Of a stretch of 64,000 nt of DNA, positions 56,802 to 64,000 are shown piece by piece. Both the position numbers and the translations under genes were made by a program. This DNA comes from Streptomyces sp. NBC_01571 (GTDB lineage: Bacteria > Actinomycetota > Actinomycetes > Streptomycetales > Streptomycetaceae). The notes under the pieces are model-generated. The model made no database searches, was not told the DNA's origin, and worked only from the letters and a program-made list of their open reading frames with translations. The number at the start of each line of letters is the position of its first letter. The first letter of the stretch is position 1. The DNA is taken from positions 7,316,001-7,380,000 of the forward strand of contig NZ_JAPEPZ010000001.1 in NCBI RefSeq assembly GCF_026339875.1. The letters are read 5' to 3'.

Positions 56802-58370
56802 ATGCTGCTCACCCCCCGTCCCAGCACCCACCGAACCGGCACGTCGGGCACCCTTGGCGCCACGACACCCGACTCCACCGCCCCCGCCACCACGCCCCCC
56901 GGCCCCCGGAACCGCCGCGTCCGGGCGGCACTGCTCGCCGCCGCCGTCTCCGTCTGCCTCGTCGCCGCGAGTGCCCCGTCCCCGGCGACCCCCCTGGGCA
57001 TCGGCGACCGCCTCTTCCCGCACCTGGGCAATCCCGGGTACGACGTCAGGTCGTACGACCTCTCCTTCGCCTACACCGGCAAGAACACCGAGCCGCTGGC
57101 CGCCGTCACCACGATCGACGCCGTGACGTCGCGCCGCCTCGATCGCGTCAATCTCGACTACGCGCACGGCACGGTGGGATCGGTCGAGGTCAACGGGTCA
57201 CCGGCCGCGTTCACGAGCGCCGGTGACGACCTGGTGGTGACCCCCGCGCAACCGGTCCCCGCCGGCGGCTGGATGCGGATCACCGTGCGGCACCACAGCG
57301 ATCCGGCGGCCGGCGGCGACCAGGACGGCGGCTGGGTGCGGACCGAGGACGGGCTCGCCATGGCCAACCAGGCCGACGCGGGCCACCTCGTCTTCCCGTG
57401 CAACGACCACCCCTCCGACAAGGCGATGTTCACCATCCACGTCACCGCGCCCGAGGGATACACGGCCGTGGCCAACGGTCTGCCCACCGGAGTGGTCCGT
57501 GCCCCCGGGGGCACCACCTGGACGTACCGCACGAAGCACCCCATGGCCACCGAGCTGACCCAGGTCTCCATCGGCCGCTCCACGGTCCTGCACCGCACCG
57601 GCCCGCACGGACTGCCGGTCCGCGACGTCGTACCCACCAAGGACCGCGAGCGGCTCGAACCGTGGCTCAGGAAGACCCCCGACCAGATCGCCTGGATGGA
57701 GCGCAAGGTCGGCCGGTACCCCTTCGAGACGTACGGCCTGCTGATGGCCCAGGCGCGCACCGGCTTCGAACTCGAGACGCAGACGCTCTCCCTCTTCGAG
57801 CGGGAGCTCTTCACCCAGCCCGCCTACCCCAAGTGGTACGTCGAGTCGATCATGGTGCACGAGCTGTCGCACCAGTGGTTCGGCGACAGCGTCACTCCGC
57901 GTGACTGGTCCGACCTGTGGCTCAACGAAGGACACGCCACCTGGTACGAGGCCCTGTACGCGCAGGAGAAGGGCAAGAAGCCCATGGAGGCCCGGATGAA
58001 GGCGGCCTACCGCGCGTCCGACACCTGGCGGGCCGCCGGCGGTCCGCCCGCGGCGCCGAAGGGGCCCAGGCCGGGCCAGAAGATCAGCATTTTCCGGCCG
58101 AACGTCTACGACGGCGCGGCGCTCGCCCTGTACGCGCTGCGCCAGGAGATCGGACGGTCCGCCTTCGAACGCCTGGAGCGGGCCTGGGTGGCCGTCCACC
58201 GGGACGGCACGGCCTCGACCGCGGACTTCGAGCGGCTCGCCTCCAGCATCGGCAACCGTGACCTGAGCGGGTTCTTCCAGGCGTGGCTGTACGGGAAGAA
58301 GACACCCCCGATGCCCGGGCACCCGGACTGGAGGAGTGACGCCCCGAAGGCACGCAAGGGCGCCCGGTAA
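56802..58370 (+). CDS. Secreted M1-family zinc metallopeptidase
   Basis: This 522-residue protein has a signal-like segment near residues 40-62 (RVRAALLAAAVSVCLVAASAPSPA) after a Thr/Pro-rich N-terminus. It then carries a gluzincin M1 domain with the HExxH zinc site VHELSHQWFGD near residue 353 and the downstream Glu in LNEGHATW, but lacks the C-terminal ARM repeats of aminopeptidase N. Probably an extracellular or membrane-anchored peptidase. The ATG at 56,802 is the only good start. Confidence 0.9.
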   Translation: MLLTPRPSTHRTGTSGTLGATTPDSTAPATTPPGPRNRRVRAALLAAAVSVCLVAASAPSPATPLGIGDRLFPHLGNPGYDVRSYDLSFAYTGKNTEPLAAVTTIDAVTSRRLDRVNLDYAHGTVGSVEVNGSPAAFTSAGDDLVVTPAQPVPAGGWMRITVRHHSDPAAGGDQDGGWVRTEDGLAMANQADAGHLVFPCNDHPSDKAMFTIHVTAPEGYTAVANGLPTGVVRAPGGTTWTYRTKHPMATELTQVSIGRSTVLHRTGPHGLPVRDVVPTKDRERLEPWLRKTPDQIAWMERKVGRYPFETYGLLMAQARTGFELETQTLSLFERELFTQPAYPKWYVESIMVHELSHQWFGDSVTPRDWSDLWLNEGHATWYEALYAQEKGKKPMEARMKAAYRASDTWRAAGGPPAAPKGPRPGQKISIFRPNVYDGAALALYALRQEIGRSAFERLERAWVAVHRDGTASTADFERLASSIGNRDLSGFFQAWLYGKKTPPMPGHPDWRSDAPKARKGAR

Positions 58371-58561
58371 CTCGCATGACGAGACGGGCCGTGCCGTGCG
58401 ACCATCTCCAGGTCGGCGGCGCGGCCCCCGCGGGGGGCCGACCCGGTGGAATCCGGGAATCTCCCGGTGGTCCCGGACGTTGTTCCCACAGACGGGCGCG
58501 GTCCGTCGCCGAACCGGTGTGGCCAGTGACGCACCGGTGCACCCATCGACGTAAGGATCCA

Positions 58562-60055
58562 ATGACCTCCTCTTCTTCCCCTTCCCAGGACGCGCAGAGC
58601 CTCGCGCAGAACTACCCCGAAGGTCTTCGGGCCGATGCCCTGATGGAAGAGGACGTCGCCTGGAGCCACGAGATCGACGGAGAGCGGGACGGCGACCAGT
58701 TCGACCGCTCCGAGCGCGCGGCCCTGCGCCGCGTCGCCGGCCTCTCCACCGAACTCGAGGACGTCACCGAGGTCGAGTACCGGCAGCTCCGTCTGGAGCG
58801 CGTCGTCCTCGTCGGTGTCTGGACCTCGGGAACCATCCAGGACGCGGACAACTCGCTCGCCGAGCTGGCCGCCCTGGCGGAGACCGCGGGCGCGCTCGTG
58901 CTCGACGGTGTGGTGCAGCGCCGCGACAAGCCCGACGCGGCCACGTACATCGGATCCGGCAAGGCCAACGAACTGCGGGACATCGTCCTGGAGACCGGCG
59001 CCGACACCGTGATCTGCGACGGTGAGCTGAGCCCCGGCCAGCTGATCCACCTCGAGGACGTCGTCAAGGTCAAGGTCATCGACCGTACGGCCCTGATCCT
59101 CGACATCTTCGCCCAGCACGCCAAGTCCCGTGAGGGCAAGGCGCAGGTCGCGCTCGCGCAGATGCAGTACATGCTGCCGAGGCTGCGCGGCTGGGGTCAG
59201 TCGCTGTCCCGTCAGATGGGCGGCGGCAAGGGCGGCGGCCTCGCCACCCGTGGTCCCGGTGAGACCAAGATCGAGACGGACCGGCGCCGTATCCGCGAGA
59301 AGATGGCGAAGATGCGCCGGGAGATCGCGGAGATGAAGACCGGCCGCGAGATCAAGCGCCAGGAGCGGCGCAGGAACAGGGTGCCCTCGGTCGCCATCGC
59401 CGGTTACACCAACGCCGGCAAGTCGTCCCTGCTCAACCGCCTGACCGGCGCGGGCGTCCTGGTACAGAACGAGCTGTTCGCCACCCTGGACCCGACCGTG
59501 CGCCGTGCCGAGACGCCCAGCGGGCGGATCTACACGCTCGCGGACACCGTCGGCTTCGTACGGCATCTGCCGCACCACCTCGTCGAGGCGTTCCGATCCA
59601 CGATGGAGGAGGTCGGCGACTCCGACCTGATCCTGCACGTGGTCGACGGATCGCACCCGGCGCCGGAGGAGCAGCTGGCCGCCGTGCGCGAGGTCATCCG
59701 TGACGTCGGCGCCACGGGCGTCCCCGAGATCGTGGTGATCAACAAGGCGGACGCGGCCGACCCGCTGGTCCTCCAGCGCCTGATGCGGAACGAGACGCGC
59801 TCCATCGCGGTCTCGGCCCGCACCGGCCTGAACATCGACGAGCTGCTCGCGCTGATCGACAACGAGCTGCCCCGCCCCTCGGTCGAGATCGAGGCGCTCG
59901 TGCCGTACACGCACGGCAGACTGGTCGCGCGTGCCCACTCCGAGGGCGAGGTGATCTCCGAGGAGCACACCCCGGAGGGCACGCTGCTCAAGGTGCGGGT
60001 CCACGAGGAACTGGCGTCGGACCTCGCGCCGTACGTTCCGGCGCCGGCGCTCTAG
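58562..60055 (+). CDS. hflX: GTPase HflX
   Basis: This 497-residue GTPase rescues or splits stalled ribosomes under stress. The N-terminal HflX domain contains YIGSGKANEL and GWGQSLSRQMGGGKGGGLATRGPGETKIE; the G domain has G1 GYTNAGKSS, G3 DTVGF and G4 NKAD. The ATG at 58,562 follows AAGGATCC. A perfect 16-bp hairpin terminator lies 36 bp after the stop, so it ends its operon. Confidence 0.95.
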   Translation: MTSSSSPSQDAQSLAQNYPEGLRADALMEEDVAWSHEIDGERDGDQFDRSERAALRRVAGLSTELEDVTEVEYRQLRLERVVLVGVWTSGTIQDADNSLAELAALAETAGALVLDGVVQRRDKPDAATYIGSGKANELRDIVLETGADTVICDGELSPGQLIHLEDVVKVKVIDRTALILDIFAQHAKSREGKAQVALAQMQYMLPRLRGWGQSLSRQMGGGKGGGLATRGPGETKIETDRRRIREKMAKMRREIAEMKTGREIKRQERRRNRVPSVAIAGYTNAGKSSLLNRLTGAGVLVQNELFATLDPTVRRAETPSGRIYTLADTVGFVRHLPHHLVEAFRSTMEEVGDSDLILHVVDGSHPAPEEQLAAVREVIRDVGATGVPEIVVINKADAADPLVLQRLMRNETRSIAVSARTGLNIDELLALIDNELPRPSVEIEALVPYTHGRLVARAHSEGEVISEEHTPEGTLLKVRVHEELASDLAPYVPAPAL

Positions 60056-60090
60056 CTCCACCGAGTTCCCGGGTCCCGGGCCCGGACCCA

Positions 60091-60127
60091 CGAAGGCCCG
60101 CCCCCTCACGCAGGGGGCGGGCCTTCG
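60091..60127. terminator. Strong hairpin after hflX
   Basis: A perfect 16-bp GC-rich inverted repeat (arms start CGAAGGCCCG) has a 5-nt loop. It is centred between the convergent hflX and serine peptidase genes, so it probably serves both. U-runs are absent, as is common in Streptomyces. Confidence 0.9.
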
Positions 60128-60202
60128 TACGTGCGTCCAGCTGCGGGCACGGTCCCGGGCGATGCCTACCGGCCGCCGTACGTCCCGCTCACGCCCGTCG
60201 TC

Positions 60203-61432
60203 TCACCGCCCCGCGAACTTCTTGCTCACCGAGTCGTACACACCCTTGGCCACGTCGCCCAGATGCGGTCCTGCCAGCCAGCCCGCGCTGACCGGGCCGA
60301 TCGAGGTGTTGGACACCAGCGCGGGCTTGCCGTCCGAGCCGGCCGCCACCCAGCCGCCGCCGGAGGAGCCGCCCGTCATGGTGCAGCCGATGCGGTACAT
60401 CGTCGGGTCCGCCTGGGCGACGGAGAGCCGGCCGGGCCTGTCCGTGCACTGGTACAGCTTCTGGCCGTCGAACGGCGCCGCCGCCGGATAGCCCGTCGCC
60501 GTGATGCTCGCGACCTTCGGTACGGCCGGAGCGTCGAAGTCCACCGGGAGCGCGGCGCCGACCGTCTCCTCCAGGGACTTGCCGTCGCCGCCCTTCTCGG
60601 GCGTCACGTGCAGCACCGCGTAGTCGTACGAAGCGCCCTGACCGCCCGTGGGGCCGCCCTGCTCGATCCACTGGTCCGAGGTCTGCGCCCAGTCGCTCCA
60701 CCAGACACCGTACGGAGCGACCTCCGTCCGGTCGGCGTTCTGCAGCTCGGCGGACGTCCTGCCGGCGCTGTTGTACGAGGGCACGAAGGCGATGTTGCGG
60801 TACCAGCCGCCCTTCTTGCCGGCGTGCACGCAGTGGCCCGCGGTCCACACGAGGTTCGACTTGCCCGGGTGCGCGGGGTCCTCGACCACGGTCGCCGAGC
60901 AGACCATCGTGCCTTCGGGGGAGTCGAAGAACACCTTCCCCGCCTCGGGCACGCTGTCGTGGTACGCGGGGCTCACGGCCTTCGCAGCCACCGGGGCCGG
61001 GGTCGGATCGGTGACGCCCTGGTCACCGGAGAGGTCGTTCTCGTCGACGCCCTTGTTCCTGTCCGGGTCGTCGGCGCCGCGCATCCGGTCCGGGTTCCAC
61101 AGCCCCTTGATGATGGGGTTGACGAAGTCGTTGGCCTCGCGCAGCCAGTCGTCCCGGTTCCAGTTCTTCCAGGCGCCGTTCTTCCACTTGTCGATGTCGA
61201 TCCCGTGCTCTTTGAGCTTGTTCCTGATGTCGTCCGGGATCTTGATCTTGTCGTCGCCGTTCTGGGACGCCGACGTGCTGGGCCGGTCGCTCGCCGTGCT
61301 GCTGCTCGAGTCGCAGGCGGTGGCGGTCAGCGCCAGGGTCGCGGCCAGGCCGACCGCGGCCAGCACGGGGGAGGTGGTGCGGCGCGCGCTCCTCCCTCGA
61401 CGGGCGGTGAAGGGCGGGCGTATGGATGGCAT
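60203..61432 (-). CDS. Trypsin-like serine peptidase, lipoprotein
   Basis: This 409-residue protein has a lipoprotein signal (basic start, hydrophobic core, then TATAC with cysteine near residue 38). A Lys/Asp/Trp-rich helical region (IKIPDDIRNKLKEHGIDIDKWKNG) follows, then a chymotrypsin-fold peptidase domain with His in WTAGHC, Asp in YDYAVLHV and Ser in GGSSGGGW. It is probably a surface-bound peptidase. GGGGGAG precedes the ATG at 61,432. Confidence 0.9.
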   Translation of the reverse strand: MPSIRPPFTARRGRSARRTTSPVLAAVGLAATLALTATACDSSSSTASDRPSTSASQNGDDKIKIPDDIRNKLKEHGIDIDKWKNGAWKNWNRDDWLREANDFVNPIIKGLWNPDRMRGADDPDRNKGVDENDLSGDQGVTDPTPAPVAAKAVSPAYHDSVPEAGKVFFDSPEGTMVCSATVVEDPAHPGKSNLVWTAGHCVHAGKKGGWYRNIAFVPSYNSAGRTSAELQNADRTEVAPYGVWWSDWAQTSDQWIEQGGPTGGQGASYDYAVLHVTPEKGGDGKSLEETVGAALPVDFDAPAVPKVASITATGYPAAAPFDGQKLYQCTDRPGRLSVAQADPTMYRIGCTMTGGSSGGGWVAAGSDGKPALVSNTSIGPVSAGWLAGPHLGDVAKGVYDSVSKKFAGR

Positions 61433-61739
61433 GGTGTAACTCCCCCTGGGCGTAAGAGAACTTGTCAGGAACCGCCGGTCCGGAACCCCTGGCACGGGAC
61501 CGCGGGCGCCGACCGACCCGCCGGAACCGGCGATCGTCCGGTATCGCTGAACGGCACCACACACTATGCGCTCGCTGTGGGGGACATCCCACGGAACGGC
61601 AACGGTTCCGTCACGGCAAGGATCTTCGCCTCACCCGCTTCCCCACGCCGGTCACGTCGTTGGTACGTACGGGGGGCCTGCACCATGCGTTCAGAGCCCC
61701 CCGCCAACTCGCCTCTGCACAGCGGGAGGACCTGAAGTC
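61433..61739. other. Divergent intergenic region, no gene seen
   Basis: This is 307 bp between the peptidase and aminotransferase genes. It contains a 7-bp perfect inverted repeat ACGGAAC/GTTCCGT with a 7-nt spacer at 61,591-61,611. I looked for a DmdR/IdeR-type iron box, expected before siderophore genes, and found none. Confidence 0.5.
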
Positions 61740-63152
61740 GTGGCGGTGACCGAATCTGCGGTGGTGCCGGTGGGGCGCGAACCCGAAGAGACAGGGGAGG
61801 GTTCGCCGGGCGCCTCCGAGGGGGCGCGCGCGGCGCATGAAGGGATTCTGCGGCGCCAGTCGGCGCGCGAATCGGCGGCGCGCACTTACGCGCGCGCCCT
61901 GCCGATCGTTCCCGTACGGGCACGCGGGCTGACCATCGAGGGCGCGGACGGCCGCCGTTACCTCGACTGCCTCTCCGGGGCCGGGACCCTGGCCCTCGGT
62001 CACAACCACCCGGTCGTCCTGGAGGCGATCAGGAAAGTCCTCGACTCCGGGGCGCCGTTGCACGTCCTCGACCTCGCCACCCCCGTCAAGGACGCCTTCA
62101 CCACCGAGCTGTTCCGCACCCTGCCCCCGGAGTTCGCCGCACGCGCCCGGGTGCAGTTCTGCGGACCGGCCGGGACCGACGCCGTCGAGGCCGCGTTCAA
62201 ACTGGTGCGCGCGGCCACCGGACGCACCGGGATGCTCGCGTTCACCGGCGCCTATCACGGGATGACCGCGGGAGCGCTCGAAGCGTCCGGCGGCGCGAGT
62301 GACGTCCGGGTCGCACGCCTGCCGTACCCCCAGGACTACCGCTGCCCCTTCGGTATCGGCGGCGAGCGCGGCGCGGAACTCGCCGCGCGCTGGACCGAGT
62401 CCGTGCTCGACGACCCCAAGTCGGGCGTGCCGCTCCCCGCCGGGATGATCCTCGAACCCGTCCAGGGCGAGGGCGGGGTGATTCCCGCGCCGGACCCCTG
62501 GATGCGGCGGATGCGCGAGATCACGGCGGCCCGGTCCATCCCGCTGATCGCGGACGAGGTCCAGACGGGAGTGGGCCGCACGGGCACCTTCTGGGCGGTG
62601 GAGCACAGCGGGATCACCCCGGACGTGATGGTCCTGTCCAAGGCCATCGGCGGCAGCCTGCCGCTCGCGGTCGTCGTCTACCGCGACGACCTCGACGTCT
62701 GGCAGCCGGGCGCCCACGCCGGCACCTTCCGCGGCAACCAACTCGCCATGGCGGCGGGCACGGCGACTCTCGCGTACGTCCGCGAGAACCGACTCGCGGA
62801 GCGCGCCGCGACCCTGGGCGCCCGCATGATCACCGAACTCCGGCGGCTCGCCGGGGAGTTCTCCTGCATCGGCGACGTACGGGGCCGCGGGCTCATGATC
62901 GGTGTCGAGCTGGTGCACCCCGAGACGCCCTCCGACCCGGCCGCCGACCGGCCCCGGCCCGCCGCCCCGGAACTCGCCGCCGCCGTGCAGCGCGCGTGCC
63001 TGCGCCGCGGCCTGATCGTCGAACTGGGCGGTCGGCACGCCAGCGTCGTCCGGCTTCTGCCACCGCTGACGATCACCGACGAACAGGCGGCCGCGGTCCT
63101 CGACCGGCTGGCGGACGCGGTGGGCGCGGTGGCGCGCGGGGGATCGGGCTGA
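61740..63152 (+). CDS. Class III PLP aminotransferase (diaminobutyrate-2-oxoglutarate type, siderophore locus)
   Basis: This 470-residue fold-type I class III aminotransferase has GPAGTDAVEAAFKLVRAATGR (near residue 140), a PLP-binding Asp in LIADEVQTGVGRTG and the Schiff-base Lys in VMVLSKAIGGSLPLAVV near residue 300. The N-terminal 45 residues are of low complexity. Directly upstream of an IucA/IucC-type synthetase, it probably supplies a diamine such as diaminobutyrate for the siderophore. GGAGGA lies 9 nt before GTG 61,740. Confidence 0.88.
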   Translation: MAVTESAVVPVGREPEETGEGSPGASEGARAAHEGILRRQSARESAARTYARALPIVPVRARGLTIEGADGRRYLDCLSGAGTLALGHNHPVVLEAIRKVLDSGAPLHVLDLATPVKDAFTTELFRTLPPEFAARARVQFCGPAGTDAVEAAFKLVRAATGRTGMLAFTGAYHGMTAGALEASGGASDVRVARLPYPQDYRCPFGIGGERGAELAARWTESVLDDPKSGVPLPAGMILEPVQGEGGVIPAPDPWMRRMREITAARSIPLIADEVQTGVGRTGTFWAVEHSGITPDVMVLSKAIGGSLPLAVVVYRDDLDVWQPGAHAGTFRGNQLAMAAGTATLAYVRENRLAERAATLGARMITELRRLAGEFSCIGDVRGRGLMIGVELVHPETPSDPAADRPRPAAPELAAAVQRACLRRGLIVELGGRHASVVRLLPPLTITDEQAAAVLDRLADAVGAVARGGSG

Positions 63153-63352
63153 GGGGGCGCGCCGACCGGTCCGGTCCGCCCGTCCCGGCGGCCTCGTCGC
63201 CGCCCCGCACACTGCCCGACCCCGCCTCGACGACCCGCAGCCGTAGCCACCCTCCCGGCCCGACCGGCCGGGAAACGCCGAAGACCCCACGCACCCCGGT
63301 CCCGCCCCGGCTCGTGGCCGCACGAGCCCGAACGACCCCACGAGGAACTCTC

Positions 63353-64000
63353 TTGAACGCCACCCCCGCACCCGACGGCCGTTTCGTCACCCCCGAGCGA
63401 GCGGGACGTGGCACGCACATCCCGCTCGTCGCGGATGCCGAATCGGTCCCCCGGCAGAAGGGAGGGACCCAGGAGGCCGAGCGGCCGCGCGGCGCCACCA
63501 CCGACCTGCTGGAGCACCCTGTCGCCCACACCGCGGCCCAGGCGGCGACGGTGGAGAACCTGCTGCGCTGCTGGGTACGGGAGAACGACCTCGCCGCACC
63601 CGTCGACGGCATCCTGCGCATCCCCCTCCCGGCCAGCGGGACGTCCCTCCTGGTCCCGGTCCACTACTGGTCCCCGACGGGCTGGCACCGTTTCGGGCTC
63701 CCGCATCTCGCCGCCGCCCCCGAGGGGGCACCGCCCGCCGACGCGGTCACGGTGGCGGCGCTGCTCGCGCGCCAGCCGACGCCGGGCACCGGGACGACGT
63801 CCGCGACCGGCTGGGCACCGGAAGAGGACACGGCCCCGGCGTCCGGAACGGACCGTGCCCCGGCGTTCGGTACGGCTCCCGCGCCCATGCCGGGTACGGC
63901 CCCCGCGCCCGCGCCGGGTACGGCTTCCGCGCCCGCGCCGGGTACGGCTTCCGCGCCGGGTACGGCTTCCGCGCCCGAGTCCGACCCCGGCCCTGACACG
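63353..64000 (+). CDS. IucA/IucC-type siderophore synthetase, N-terminal part (runs off right edge)
   Basis: The frame is open from TTG 63,353 (GAGGAA 6 nt upstream) to the end of the window, 216 codons. Residues 49-120 (TTDLLEHPVAHTAAQAATVENLLRCWVREN, LVPVHYWSPTGWHRF) match the start of NRPS-independent siderophore synthetases, which couple citrate or succinate derivatives with amines or amino alcohols. The last visible stretch is low complexity with repeats of GTA(S/P)APAP (63,886 onward), an insert not typical of the family. The catalytic ATP-grasp-like core is beyond the window. Confidence 0.78.
   Translation, partial: MNATPAPDGRFVTPERAGRGTHIPLVADAESVPRQKGGTQEAERPRGATTDLLEHPVAHTAAQAATVENLLRCWVRENDLAAPVDGILRIPLPASGTSLLVPVHYWSPTGWHRFGLPHLAAAPEGAPPADAVTVAALLARQPTPGTGTTSATGWAPEEDTAPASGTDRAPAFGTAPAPMPGTAPAPAPGTASAPAPGTASAPGTASAPESDPGPDT
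63886..63984 (+). repeat. Imperfect repeats (GTAxAPAP) in the siderophore synthetase gene
   Basis: Several in-frame copies of about 24 bp around GGTACGGCT/C-CCGCGCC encode PGTAPAPMPGTAPAPAP-like sequence, ending near the edge of the window. They look like a variable linker or insertion inside the N-terminal half of the synthetase. Confidence 0.8.

Noticed and set aside
1..64000. CRISPR array, rRNA or tRNA genes, insertion sequences
   Set aside because: No regularly spaced repeats, no rRNA-like sequence and no transposase frames were found; the repeats present are tandem and coding or short intergenic.

Overview
The window is a high-GC actinobacterial chromosome, almost certainly Streptomyces. 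Codons end overwhelmingly in G/C and GTG/TTG starts are common. Several genes appear leaderless, with a TANNNT -10 box about 6-7 nt before the start codon. The order recA-recX ... gluDCBA-gluR-gluK ... miaB ... miaA ... dapF-rshA ... hflX matches, from memory, the S. coelicolor core chromosome around SCO5760-SCO5800. The exception is an AT-richer 18.1-kb insert at 30,409-48,529, which is a compact siphovirus-type prophage.

Left host arm (1-30,342): an Lhr helicase fragment; an AraC regulator with azlCD amino-acid exporter genes; a prenyltransferase-fold protein; DUF3046; an AI-2E/PerM family membrane protein; an SOS-controlled recA-recX pair; cysteine dioxygenase and rhodanese behind a cysteine-rich leader peptide; an FAD monooxygenase; the glutamate ABC importer gluABCD and its divergent two-component system gluR-gluK; a TAXI binding protein; a MazG-like protein; a KhtTU-like cation/proton antiporter pair; a NarL-type two-component system; a Tat-exported metallo-beta-lactamase-fold protein; and a class A beta-lactamase-like gene divergent from a LysR regulator.

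Prophage (30,409-48,529): it is inserted inside the 5' end of miaB. The att sites are 34-bp repeats with 2 mismatches and an 18-bp identical core. The phage side of attR resupplies a start codon and the N-terminal MiaB codons, including the first cluster cysteine. The leftward late operon runs small and large terminase, portal, fused protease-capsid with an internal start, head-tail connector genes, major tail protein, tail chaperones with a canonical -1 slippery heptamer, tape measure, minor tail proteins and a small holin/XhlA-like protein. Upstream of it lies a cluster of overlapping small genes (HTH, DUF4177, HNH and a 28-residue membrane peptide), then small zinc-finger genes behind structured leaders. 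On the right are an Lsr2-like nucleoid protein, a minimal GntR repressor candidate and a tyrosine integrase whose start overlaps the rebuilt miaB start. I see no endolysin and no replication gene, so the element is either a very small phage or depends on a helper.

Right host arm (48,530-64,000): the rest of miaB, an extradiol-dioxygenase-like gene, a small antitoxin-like gene, miaA, a membrane protein, dapF, the (p)ppGpp gene rshA, an M1 peptidase, hflX with a strong terminator, a trypsin-like lipoprotein, and the start of a siderophore locus (PLP aminotransferase followed by a truncated IucA/IucC-type synthetase).

The most interesting points are the miaB-restoring att architecture with a possible circle-only integrase promoter, the untranslated structured RNA region of the prophage (45,757-46,220), and the cysteine-responsive leader of the cysteine dioxygenase gene, whose end is complementary over 9 bp to the next ribosome-binding site. 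All functional calls rest on reading the sequence and remembered family features; no database search was run.
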